NCBI GenBank assembly: GCA_021234155.1
Contig: JAJEKV010000221.1
Location: 124,001 to 188,000 of the forward strand
Direction: 5' to 3'
DNA: 64,000 nucleotides
Source of the DNA: Isoetes taiwanensis
Taxonomy: Eukaryota; Streptophyta; Lycopodiopsida; Isoetales; Isoetaceae
The first letter of the stretch is position 1. Each line of letters opens with the position of its first letter. The notes below the pieces were generated by a model. The model was not told where the DNA came from and ran no database searches. It saw nothing but the letters and a program-made list of their open reading frames with translations. The position numbers were made by a program, and so were the translations under genes. Below are positions 24,211 to 36,699 of this stretch, piece by piece.

Positions 24211-24829
24211 AGTTTCAGGCTTCGCACGTTTCCCAAGGCGGGCGAAAGGAGCGCCAACGTTCCTCATTTTGGAAAGGTACTTGATCACTCCTCCCCTAGA
24301 AGCTTGTATCTTGTAGTTGAGTACATTGCAGAGTTTTGCTGGTTCAAGAAAAGAGAGAATTACATTTAAAATTGACTGACTGCACCATGTTGCCAGCATA
24401 TGCAGCATCATGTTGGCACCACATCCACTTAAGAAGCCAAAATAGTTTACATTAGAAGATGCCCTTGCCCTTATCATGTCTTCTTTACTTTAATGGAACT
24501 TTGATGGCACATATCTGCGTAGAGAACACTAAATCCTTCGGATCATTCTGCACAACTCATATCCTACAGTTGATTTTGGGCCCTCCTGATAGTAGATATC
24601 TTCTACAACACTCTCACTAGCAAGATACCATTACAAGCAACCAAAATTCAACACCACCTTTAATACCTTTAGGCGCAACTATTGCAAAATTGTCTCCAAC
24701 TCTGACTGCATCGGCTAAAACATTGGCATTGGTAGAATAAAGAGGTCAATCGGACTTGCGAACCTCTGTAGTATCTGCATGGATAGCGATTGATGGTTCA
24801 ACTATGATGAGCTCTCAATTGTCGACATA
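24211..24829. other. LINE7 upstream flank and unassigned sequence
   Basis: The first part could be LINE7 5' UTR; an open minus-strand frame (24,190-24,477) is unrecognised. On the minus strand about 24,830-24,620 another frame reads EPSIAIHADTTEVRKSD and then NFAIVAPKGIKGGVEFWL with stops between, which I cannot assign. It may be a fragment of an unrelated gene or element beyond the 3' limit of LINE8. Confidence 0.3.
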
Positions 24830-25320
<491 letters not shown>

Positions 25321-25356
25321 AAATGAAATTTGATTATTACATCTCGTGGAGACCGC

Positions 25357-25360
<4 letters not shown>
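25321..25360 (-). mobile_element. LINE9: 40-bp stub of a LINE 3' end
   Basis: AAATGAAATTTGATTATTAC, then a short stretch ending GAGACCGCCAG, matches the terminal region of LINE2 at 30,150-30,210 (AAATGAAATCTATTATTCTG, then GAGACCACCAG). It sits between two (GA)n tracts, as a LINE copy truncated to its last 40 bp would. Confidence 0.65.

Positions 25361-25396
<36 letters not shown>
25361..25396 (+). repeat. (GA)n tract
   Basis: About 17 GA units between the LINE9 stub and the SINE-like unit. Confidence 0.95.
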
Positions 25397-25398
<2 letters not shown>

Positions 25399-25571
25399 TT
25401 TTTACGTCAGAGCACAAGCCAAAGATCCCTCTTGGGATATAACGACGCCCTCTTCATGAGCACCGCCCCCTACAAGGATACCAGGGGCCAAAGGTCCTAG
25501 GATGCCAAGATCCTAGTGAGGTTCGAACACGAGACCTCAATGTGCTAGACGAGTGGACTAACCACACGACC

Positions 25572-25574
<3 letters not shown>
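25397..25574 (-). repeat. tRNA-derived SINE-like unit inside (GA)n
   Basis: On the minus strand the unit starts GTTGGTCGTGTGGTTAGTCC, a good tRNA 5' half with A box, and carries a B box in GTGTTCGAACCTC about 40 bases later. A tail of unrelated sequence of about 115 bp follows (CTTGGCATCCTAGGACC and on) and ends in AAAAATA before (TC)n. It is 178 bp long, has both polymerase III boxes, and is flanked on both sides by (TC)n exactly like the LINE copies here, so the LINE machinery may mobilise it. Confidence 0.65.
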
Positions 25575-25610
<36 letters not shown>

Positions 25611-25627
25611 AAGAAAGAAAGAAAGAG
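25575..25627 (+). repeat. (GA)n and (GAAA)n tract at the LINE1 3' end
   Basis: About 16 GA units then five GAAA units. On the minus strand it is the (TTTC)n(TC)n tail that closes LINE1 and also the 5' flank of the SINE-like unit. Confidence 0.95.
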
Positions 25628-28600
25628 ATTTTATTAATTCCGTCTGCTAGACCATCAAGGTCCATGAGACGGCCCCAAATACAAAGATAAGAGTATATCA
25701 TCAAGGTAAAATAATGGCCTCATCGATTGAGGATCATTAGTCGCCTCTCTCGTTCCAAGCTCATAGTCAGCTAAAAGAGTTTTATAATGCATTACAAAGT
25801 TCTCTCGTCTCGAGAGGGCATCAACAATAAAATTTCCTATTGCTGATGCGCTTACTGTTTCAAAAAGATCACATAGGTTTATACCCTCCAGACCATATTT
25901 GACCCTAAGATCATGGTATGCCTCACAGTGTATTAAGAAATGTTCCTCATCCTCCACCATCTCTCCATCACATGCTTTGCACAGCCTTAATTCTCGTGGA
26001 ATGTCCCCCCATCTCCCAACTTCTATCCCTAGATGATGTGAACTAAGCCTCATCCTGCTGATAGCCTGTCTTTTGAAGATAGAGCCCACGTGATTCAGGT
26101 AGGATGCCTCTCGCAGCATGGGATTAAACAAAGTCTTGTAAGTCATAGCTTTGGAACCTGCATTGCACCACATGACTTCGCGTGCTTTCTGATATACAAA
26201 ACCCTTCACCTGCTTAGGGTCTGATGGAATATGCTCAAAGCCAATCCCCCATTTGCTTATCCATTTTAGGAAATCAGCGTACCAGCCTTTATGTACGCTA
26301 GAATCTATAGCTAAACCTGGTAACCCATCTCTTTTGGAAGCCCATACTTTCCTAACATACATAATTGTTTGGTATAACGCTTCTATTTCAAGTGGCATAA
26401 GCCCTGTTTCAGCAAGCATCATGACGACTGGGGTTTGCATCTTCACACCAAGTTCATTAAGCATAAACTTCTTTTGGATTTTTTCCAGCTTTTTCCATCT
26501 ATCCAAGGCCAGGCCAGGCCCCCAGATTTCACAGCCATATAGCACAACTGGGCGCACCAATGCCGTGTAGAGTATCTTCTTAAGCTCAAATTTAATAAGA
26601 TCCACTTTCTTACATCGTCTCTGCATATCAAATAGGGCCTTTAACCCCCCATCTGCTCTCTGGTCCACTGCAAGGTTCCATTTGTAGTCATTATGTACCA
26701 TCAAGCCCAAGTATTTATATGAAGAGACTACTTCCACTAAATTTCCATCATACTTAAAAACATAATGGCCTGTGTTCTTCTGCCCAAATATCATTACTTT
26801 TGTCTTATCTAGGTTTACCCTCATGTCCATTGATGCGTAAAAACTGCTAAGCGCCTCAAGGTGCCGCTGCAAATCATGGGCGCTTCTCGAGAACATCACT
26901 ACATCATCAGCATAAATTAGTAAGCGTATAACATGATCTCGTAAGAGTGTACCATCTCCACCAAACGATGATATCCAGTCGTCTAATTGATCAACAAAGA
27001 GACCAAATAAAGTAGGGGACAAGGGGCAGCCTTGTTTAACCCCGATATTGGAGTCAATCTCATAATGCTGCGAAAGCGGAAAAGATAATTTGACAACTAC
27101 TTTCTGATAAAGAAGAGCTACTGCATTTCTAATCTCCACTGGCACATTGATTTTCTCCATTCTAGCCCTGTGTGCTCTCGCTTTATTGTGTCAAATGCCT
27201 TGAAAAATCTACATACAATGCAAACAATGGTTTCTTAGTTTTCTTAATCGAATGCGGATTGCTCAAAGTTACCGGTGGTCAATTGTTGATTTCCCGTGCC
27301 TAAAGCCCGCCCGCATAGCTGACCTTACTTTGTTTCCCTCCGTCCACGAGCTGATTTTACGCTTCTAAAACAGTAGCAAAAGCTTTGCAAACAGGCTCCC
27401 AACCATTATCATTCTATAGTTACACGGATCTGCCACATCTCCAGCTTTATGGATTGGTGTAACTCGGTTAACTTGCCATTCTGGTGGAAAACCTTCTTGT
27501 ACTGCAGTATTAAGCATTTGAGTAATAACTCTTAGCGTTTGTGGACCAGCCCATTTAATCATTTCTGCCGATAGGCCTGCCGCATCTACTGCCTTCCCAT
27601 TGGATAGATGGCTAATGCCCTCTGCCACCTCTTTTTCTGTTAGAACTACATAAGCACTTCCCCCTGGCATTTTCCCATCCTGTCCCTGCCAATGGTATAA
27701 TTTAGTGAGATGTTCAACAAGGCGTTCCTCATCAACCTGAGCCCTTCCATCCCCTTTGTTTTTCAAGCGCCCCCAGAATTTCCGAGGTGCAGCCACCAAG
27801 TCCCTAACAAAAGCCACCTGTCTATCATCTTCAAACTTACGCTTCTTCCTTCTAACTGTTCTCTTATAGATTTTCATTATGTTACCTTTTTCATGTACAT
27901 TGGCCCGCTTATATTTCAGCCTCCAGCTCTTGCATTCATCATCGTACCATTTATTGCACGGCAAGCCTTTGGCTTTTCTAGCTGACACAAAGCATTCATT
28001 TGCACTTTCAAGCAATAAAGAGGTAAGCCAGCTACTTAAATCCACTGCTTTGGTTGGCCATGTTGACGTACTGATTTTTTCCTCACAAAGGTTGGCATAT
28101 TGCGTTGCTTTATGATAATTAAAAAGGATACGTTTTGCACATACCTCTTGCTGCCCACCGTGTAAGGATGCGCTTATTTGAAGGTGGAAAACCAGCGGCA
28201 AGTGATCGGATTCAGGGCAGTCTAACACATAGAAATCAGCTATCCTTCTCCTCATATGCTCCGCCGCTAGAAGATAATCTACTACACTGGCCCCCCTACC
28301 CTGTGCACCTCGAGATGTGATGCCACCAGACTCTGGATATTTGTATATGCCATTATATATCACCAACCCAAGTCCACCGCACAGATTAAGCAGATGACTG
28401 CCTTGTGGAGTAACATATTCGTAATTATCCTCTGTTTTTCTTGCCCATCCTTCCCTCTGTATATCATCACTTCCTAAAGTATCCAACCAAATGGGATCTT
28501 TAGATTCACAAAAGATACTTGCTTGTCTGGAGCCCACCCTTCCATTAAAATCGCCTACTAAAATAACTTCTCCCAAAGCCATTAACTCCAATGCCTGCTG

Positions 28601-29011
28601 TTCTAAGTAGTGAAAAGGATCTTCTGCATCCAAATCACCTTGACTATATATTGGGGAGCCCCGAGGTGGAAAGTAACATGCCCCCACAAATACCTTACCC
28701 TCTATGCCTGTGATTTCAATCCAAACTGTCTGTTGAGATTTAATTTGTTCAACTGCCTTAATACACCCTTCTAATTCTTGGCGCACATAACATGCAATCC
28801 CACCAAAGCCTTTATGTCTCCAGCCCTTTACATGCCATCTTTTACATACAACCGTAAATGCTGGAATCTCTGGTATACAGCTTTCTTCATGCTCATGAGT
28901 TTCTAAAAAGAAAACAATGTCCCAGTTCTTGAGTTCTTCTGCAATCGACCCAATTTTCAGCCCATCTAACCCATTTATGTTCCAAGAACAGATCCTGATG
29001 GTCTGGCATCC
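25628..29011 (-). pseudogene. LINE1 ORF2: endonuclease and reverse transcriptase
   Basis: ORF2 begins directly after the ORF1 stop in the same frame: RICSWNINGLDGL opens the apurinic-type endonuclease, with the glutamate box FFLETHEHEE, GDFNGRVGSRQ and PESDHLPLVFHL. The frame continues to 27,365 with KAVDAAGLSAEMIKWAGP and VTPIHKAGD. Between 27,365 and 27,160 frameshifts and stops break the RT fingers. From 27,160 a 501-codon frame carries GVKQGCPLSPTLFGLFVDQL, the intact catalytic YADD (about 26,900), VNLDKTKVMIF, YKYLGLMV and a C-terminal C-x2-C...H...C motif (LCKACDG...EHFLIHC). It is nearly complete but inactive as read. It lacks the zf-RVT tail of plant L1, so it belongs to a different LINE family from LINE7. 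Confidence 0.9.
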
Positions 29012-30118
29012 CTATTCATTGGCCTCTACAATTACCCTATTGCCTCTCCAGAATGCCCTTTTCCCTTCCTGCCTTGCATCTTTCATCTTCTGTACCTCTT
29101 CTTTCCGCTGTTGAAATTGCATCCTAGTTAAATCTTCATTGACCCATATATGCTTGCCTTTCAAAAGCCCCCTGTTCTTCATAACCTGTAACTTCCCATC
29201 TCTATTGATCGTTCTGACCACAATGTTTCTCGTGCCATTGTCCCTTTTGCCAACACGAAAGGCTTCTTGAGCAATGTTTGCATCTATTTGTAAGCTATCC
29301 GTGAAAAAATGTCTTACCTTTTCAAGAGTGTTCTCATTTTCCTCTTCCGGTAGCCCAGTAATTCTCACATTAAGAGCCTTTTGCTGTCTTTCTTGCTGGT
29401 CAGATAGATCATCCATACGGCCCTGTAACTGTTTCAGAGTGGCTTCCAAATCATTACTCATTATTGGTACTACCATACGGTCCTGTAACTGCTTCAGAGT
29501 GGCTTCCAAATCATTACTCATTGCTGGCATTACTATTTCTGATTTCAGTATTCCTATCTCTGCTCTAATTTCATGATTTTCAGCCTGAAGACTAGATAGT
29601 GATGCATTGACAGAGACTAGTGTATCAGCCATACCTTGCAGAAGTTTAATGGTTACCGCCTCTGTTGCGCGTGAATGCTCCATCTGCTCCATCATCTTCA
29701 TCATAACCTTTCTGGATTCAGCCATTTCTTGCATCATGATTTGCCGGGTTGCTGCCATCTCATTCACAAGTGTTAGCAGAATCGATTCCACATGCGAACT
29801 GGCAGCCATCCCTGCAATCGATGCCCCTGCACCTCCTGAAGGAACCGATTCCGTTGCTTCTGCAGGTCGTAAGGTTTCAGAGACAGATCGAAGGGGTGAG
29901 TTGAAGCCCTGTTTCGCTTTTGTCGGGACTGTAACAGCCCCAATGTCACCTGTATCTGCCGGATTTTGACCTTGAGAGCCGATTGCAGTGACCCCATCGG
30001 TTGTCAGTTTCCCTTCCTTATTGATATTTTTGAGATCTCGAGGATTGGGCGACGGAGTGGCCCCCCCGTCTGTGGTAATAGTGCTTGAAGCCTTTTTTTT
30101 AGTTGCCCTAGTCGCCAT
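29012..30118 (-). CDS. LINE1 ORF1: coiled-coil, RRM and C-terminal domain protein
   Basis: An intact 368-codon frame. Residues 1-90 are basic, then Ser/Thr/Pro-rich; about 105-235 are a long heptad-rich coiled coil (MAATRQIMMQEMAESRKVMM onward); about 250-368 resemble the RRM plus C-terminal domain of animal L1 ORF1p: RITGLPEEENENTLEKV, FRVGKRDNG, RNIVVRTINRDGK, LLKGKHIWVNEDLTRMQFQQ. Such proteins trimerise and bind the element's RNA as a chaperone. The coiled coil holds a perfect-length 60-bp tandem duplication (29,414-29,533, 20 residues each). The start codon lies only a few bases after a (TC)n tract, and the stop is followed in frame by ORF2. Confidence 0.85.
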   Translation of the reverse strand: MATRATKKKASSTITTDGGATPSPNPRDLKNINKEGKLTTDGVTAIGSQGQNPADTGDIGAVTVPTKAKQGFNSPLRSVSETLRPAEATESVPSGGAGASIAGMAASSHVESILLTLVNEMAATRQIMMQEMAESRKVMMKMMEQMEHSRATEAVTIKLLQGMADTLVSVNASLSSLQAENHEIRAEIGILKSEIVMPAMSNDLEATLKQLQDRMVVPIMSNDLEATLKQLQGRMDDLSDQQERQQKALNVRITGLPEEENENTLEKVRHFFTDSLQIDANIAQEAFRVGKRDNGTRNIVVRTINRDGKLQVMKNRGLLKGKHIWVNEDLTRMQFQQRKEEVQKMKDARQEGKRAFWRGNRVIVEANE

Positions 30119-30120
30119 CG

Positions 30121-30121
<1 letters not shown>

Positions 30122-30149
<28 letters not shown>
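30122..30149 (+). repeat. (GA)n tract between LINE2 and LINE1
   Basis: Fourteen GA units. On the minus strand it is both the 3' tail of LINE2 and the sequence immediately 5' of the LINE1 ORF1 start. CT-rich tracts near transcription starts are bound by plant GAGA-binding factors, so it could also act as a promoter; that is inference. Confidence 0.95.
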
Positions 30150-30152
<3 letters not shown>

Positions 30153-33100
30153 GAAAATGAAATTAAATGAAATCTATTATTCTGTCTTCGAGACCACCAG
30201 GTCTATGAGACGTTTACAAGGTACATTCAAAATTATAAAACAAGTCATCCAGTGCGTCTTCTGAGAGTAACACACTGGGCTCCTCTATCTCAATCTCTCG
30301 TACCTTCTGATTTTTCAAACAAGCATCTCTATGTTTAAGAATGTCAACAATATATCCTCCAATGGATGCCCCTGGGTACCGAAAGAACTCCTCAAGGGAG
30401 GTAGCACTGATCCCATGTATGACTCTTAAATCTGAATAAGCACGGCAACAAAGTAAGATATGAGCCTCATCCTCCACCACACCGTCACTACACAAGTTAC
30501 AGTGTCTAAGATCATGAGCGATGTCTGCCCATCTCCCTACCTCCACACCAAGATGGTGCGAGCTTAACCGGATCCTCGCAATTGCTTGCCTATGCTTCAT
30601 AGATATGGGTTCACTAAGATACTGCGCTGCCTTCAATGTGGGATTCATCTGAGTCCGATAGTACTCTTTCTTCACAGCTGGCGTACTCCATGTCTTAGTG
30701 AGAATACTCTTCCGAACCCATCCCTCAATATCTTTCTGATTCATCTGCAATTCGTGAATATCCATCCCCCATTTCACCAGCCATCTACTAATATCCGCAT
30801 ACCAACCTTTGTCACTACTCTCTGCTGCAGCAATTCTTGGCAAGCTATTCCTGGGCATATCATATAAAACCTTATGCAGATAACGTAAGGTTTTGCAAAG
30901 AGCTTCAGCTTCAAGGGGTATCATCCCGCACTCTCCTAACATCATATCATATGGCGTTTGCATTTTAGTGCCCAGTTCCGTGTGAAAAAATTTCTTTTGT
31001 ATTTTTTCCACCCATCATTAGCGAGGCCTGGCCCCCAGGCTTCACAACCATACAGTATAACCGTTTGTACCAATACTTTAAAGAGCATGCGTTTCATTTC
31101 AAAATTCCAAATGTCAAGATTCACACGCCTTCTCTCCAGCATTGCATATAGTGCCTTTAAGCCCGCGACTCACTCTATGTTCGACCGCTTGATTCCAATT
31201 CGGACTTTTGTCTACAAATCAAACCCGTGATACTTATAGCTTTCAACGACCTCAGCCTTTTGCTTACCCTTGTAAAGTAGCCGACATGATCTGTTTTATT
31301 CGGCTCCAAAAACAACAGCCTTAGTCTTTTTCCAGATTCACCGCATACTTTTAGCATCACAAAACCGGCAAGCACATCCAAATGTCTTTGCATCCCCCAG
31401 ATGCTCCGAGATAGCAACACAATATCATCAAAGATATAGCAAGAGCATAAGTACATACACATTCAAGGATGTACCATCCCTCCATGTGCTCTTATCCACC
31501 CCTCCGGTGATCTATGAACAATCCAAACAAGGTAGGCGACAAAGGACACCCTTGTTTAACTCCCATATTACTCTCTACTACATCATCACACATTCCAACA
31601 AAAGGGAAAGAGAGTTGCACGAGTACTTGTTTATAAAGAACACTTACCGCATGCCTAAGCCCCATCGGGATGCCCAAATCTACCATCCTATGCCACGATT
31701 TTTGCCTATTCACCATGTCAAAGGCCTTGCTGAAATCCACAAATACAAAGATACAAAGGTTTCCTTTTTCCCACCACTGAATCCATCATAGCACGAAGGG
31801 TGACCAAATGGTCAGTTGTAGACTTTTTAGGTCTAAAGCCCGCTTGGCCCGCTTGGCCTATTGCTCTAGCATTGTGACCCCCGCCCCAGATTGCTTATCT
31901 TGCCCTCAAGTATAGAGGCATACAGCTTTTTGCGTAAAGGTCGCCAACCATAATGGTACCGGTAGTTACCCGGATCAGATGCACCCCGACTTGTGCAATG
32001 GCACAACCCTATTAACCTCGCCAGCCCTAGGAAACCCATCTCTCAAAGCCATATTGAACATGTCGACCAGCCTATTCAGAACCGCTTCTCCGGTAATTAA
32101 GCATTTCGCCTTAAGGCCACAAGCATCTGGCCGCTTTGCCATTAGCAAGTCTCTTGAGTCCCATCTGAACATCCTCCGGAGTAAAGGTAAGCATATCATC
32201 CATCTCACATGTCTCTTCGCCATCTTATCCTCAACTCCATGGACATGGTATAAATTGCGTGCACATGCTCCATTAGTGCCTCCGCTTGCAACACATTACC
32301 CCCATGCTTCAAGGGTTTAGGCCTATTCCAAAATTTCTTTTGGATCAACCAGCAGCTTCTTCCACCATTCGCCTATGTTTACGATGTAAATATGCCTTCT
32401 TCTTATTTTTGACCAGCTTGGTATACACTTTCCTTTCCTCGTGACTTTAGTCCCCCTTGTGCCGCTTCTAAATTTTGCCTCTGCTGCTTTTACATTCCAT
32501 GTCAAACCATCCATTACATGGCAGCCCCTCCATTCTTGGGTGGGATACAAAACATTCATTATTTGATTCAAGCAAAACCCTAGATAACGCCTCACTCATA
32601 TCCCCTACTGATCTGGGCCATGAAAAGATGCCATTTTCTGCTTGCATATCTCGCTATATTCATGAGCTTTATCATACTTGAGGGACATCCATTTACCTTT
32701 ATATGTATCTTCTTGCTGCCTATGATGCCACTGTACATGAAGTTCAATGAGCAAAGGTACATGATCTGAGCTTTCATTCTCATCTCCAATGCATAAGCTA
32801 ATAACATGTTCTGCAAAGGTAGGTTTGGCAATAACATAATCCACCACACTAGCATTTTTACAAGTGCGCTTACCAGAGCCTGGGTACCTATCCGTACCAT
32901 TGAAGATCACCATCTCAAAACTACTACACATATGTAAGACATGACGCCCCTGCGGTGCCAGCCATTTCACATTGTCTTCTGATGTTCTTCAGCTCAGTAT
33001 CATCCAGCATTTCCAACCATTCTGCTTCTCCATCTAGGCCCACCAAAGCTGCTTGATGGTTTCCCGTACGCCCATTAAAGTCTCCTAACAATAGCACTTC

Positions 33101-33210
33101 CCCTGCCAAACCCAAAGCTAGTATATCCTGCTCTAAGTGAAAGAATGGGTCATCCTTATCCAGATCTCCTTTGTTATACATGGGTGATTCCCTTGGGGGG
33201 AAATAACAAT
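30150..33210 (-). pseudogene. LINE2: 5'-truncated, decayed LINE of the LINE1 family
   Basis: The copy begins within the endonuclease (CYFPPRESPMYNKGDL, GDFNGRTGNHQ, ESSDHVPLLIEL) and runs to a complete 3' end. RT marks are FSKAFDMVNRQ, GVKQGCPLSPTLFGLFIDH and a damaged catalytic box YIFDDIVLLS near 31,420 (one residue changed and frame shifted). The C-terminal 265-codon frame (31,011-30,214) is intact: KMQTPYDMML, SSHHLGVEVGRW, LCSDGVVEDEAHILLCC. The 3' UTR ends near GAGACCACCAGG and passes into (TC)14. Its 5' edge at about 33,210 joins the 3' end of LINE3 directly, with no TC tract between. Confidence 0.88.
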
Positions 33211-34638
<1,428 letters not shown>

Positions 34639-34762
34639 ATAGCTTGAAAAATATATGAATAAATATATAACACTCCTTATATTGGAATTCAAATTAATAG
34701 ACATGTACATGCACTCCTATACTCCTATCTATAGGCCAGTAGCTTTTTACATTTGTGTGACT

Positions 34763-34768
34763 TTTATT
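34763..34768 (-). terminator. Candidate polyadenylation signal of the aquaporin gene
   Basis: AATAAA on the minus strand, about 90 bases after the stop codon. Confidence 0.5.
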
Positions 34769-34855
34769 GAGATCTTATTCTTACCTTTCGCACAATATTA
34801 CAATCCTCTATCAACCCATAGTATAAACCTCTCACATTATTTTAGATATCAAATC

Positions 34856-36598
34856 TTATTTTTTAATAAAGCTTTGTTCTCGAGGGCCATAGTTCTTGAA
34901 TCGAAGCAATGTGTACACGCCTGCGCCAAGCTGTGCACCTATGAATGGACCTAAAAAGTAGACCCAAATTCCCTTATAGTTATCTGCAGCAATTGCTGGA
35001 CCTAGAGTTCGGGCCGGATTCATAGATGCTCCCGTTATAGGCCTAAAATACAATAAAAATTTATTAGAGCATATTGCAATGTCAATCTTAAAAAAATTGA
35101 AGGAACTTACGCAGCAATGAGATTGTTAAGATAAACAGTAGCACCAACAGCTATTCCTGCGAGTTCTCCTATCTATACAAATAGAAAACATGGCAATTAG
35201 GATTTCTTTAATCTTTTATAGCAATAAGGAATTAACTTTTTTCACTTTGATGTCTCCATTAATGCGAGAATAAGAGACCAAGCCACCATCATTTAATGTT
35301 CATATAAAAGACCAAATATTAGGGATTGGGATGGAGCAAGAGAAGATGGAGTCAACAAATAAAAGAATGTCGATGGAAACCTATAAGAGGCATCATTATG
35401 TTCAATGTTCTTATGAAGGACCAAACATTAGGGAGTGGGATGAGGAACGGAAGATGAGGCTAAAAAATAAAATAATGTCCTTGGAAAACTATAGGAATCA
35501 TCGTTAACCTTTATGTCAAAAACATTAAGTATAGACACATATTTTCCTCCTACTTTTCATACCCCTAATTGACAGTTTAGACACATATTTCCCGCCTACT
35601 TTTCATGACCTCTAATTGACCTTATGTAAAAACATTATATTTGGCACATTCTTGGATTCTCAAACATAAGATGGAATTCACAATCCATACAATTCTCCAC
35701 CTCATAATAACAAGTAGATTTTGAACCCTAGTGGGGTAGAAACCAACCTAAAAGCCGAACCACTACGATTACGATTTTATCAAGAAATGAGACAATCAGA
35801 TAGCACTATTTGTATGCTATTTAAGGACTCTATTATATTAAAGATCACTCACAGCTCGAGTATCAGTAGCGACAGCAGTGACAACAAACATCATGATAGC
35901 AGTGAGCATCATCTCAAATACAAAGGCTTGCCAATGTTCTCCAGCTGGTGTAGTTGGACCCCCATGCTCAAAAGGAGTATAGATTACTCTTAGTAAGAAG
36001 GCAGAGCATATGGATGCTGTCAATTGAGAAAGCCAATATAAAGGAACCTAAAAAATGCATAAAACCAAATTGTAAATAACAAATCTACTTGCATATATAA
36101 GCAACATCTAAAAAGATTATATTATGTTTATTACCTGCCAAAAAGGGAAATGACGAAAAGTAGCAAATGCAAGTGTAACAGCAGGGTTGATATGGGCTCC
36201 AGATATATGCCCAGTAGAAAAAATGACAATCATGACCACAAATCCAGCTCCTCCAGCAAGTCCATGTAGACCTAAATATCCATCTGATTTCTTATTCATA
36301 ATGGCTGTGCCAGCTGCTCCAAAGACCATGATAAATGTGCCTACGAACTCGCAAAGCATCTAAACCAAAAACCAAAAAGGAATACCCAAAGGTCTTAGAC
36401 TTGAGTCGACTAACTATATAGGATAATTAAGATGTTACCTTTTTACCAAGAGTTAGTTCTGGGGATAACCCAGTTGGAATGGGGATCGACCACAATTTCT
36501 TGATCAGGTATGCATTCTACTGGGAAGCATTTATTGCCTCCCCTCCAATCCAAACTAGAATTACGATCATTTGACACAGTTATTTGTGTGTCACCCAT
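34856..36598 (-). CDS. NIP-subfamily aquaporin (metalloid/small-solute channel), five exons
   Basis: Exons on the minus strand: 36,598-36,439; 36,359-36,135; 36,047-35,853; 35,172-35,111; 35,042-34,856. All introns are GT-AG (79, 87, 680 and 68 bp). The product is about 275 residues, normal for NIPs. Exon 2 carries TM1 (MLCEFVGTFIMVFGAAG) and loop B GAHINPAVT, exon 3 VVTAVATDTRA, exon 4 IGELAGIAVGATV, and exon 5 loop E GASMNPARTLGP. Both NPA boxes are intact. From alignment to NIP5/6-type proteins the filter residues look like V (helix 2), A and R (loop E); the helix 5 residue is uncertain. NIPs sit in the plasma or ER membrane and pass boric or silicic acid, arsenite, glycerol or water. Exon 1 has one base too many in a G4 run (36,481-36,484); removing it joins MGDTQIT... 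to ...TGLSPELTLGKK. This is either a sequencing slip or an inactivating mutation. A TATA box lies upstream. Confidence 0.9.
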
Positions 36599-36685
36599 TA
36601 GCTTCTCTCTCAGATTTGAAGTAGCTATTTTGAAGTTTGAGCTTTCTTAGAGAGGGTGTTGATGAAAATCATCATAACAAGTAGC

Positions 36686-36693
36686 CTTTTATA
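36686..36693 (-). promoter_or_regulatory. Candidate TATA box of the aquaporin gene
   Basis: TATAAAAG on the minus strand, about 90 bases upstream of the start codon, leaving room for a 5' leader of 50-60 bases with CT-rich sequence. Confidence 0.5.
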
Positions 36694-36699
36694 ACTTCT

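Noticed and set aside
30122-30149. (GA)n tracts as CRISPR-like or telomere-like arrays
   Set aside because: The unit is 2 bp with no spacers; these are plain microsatellites.
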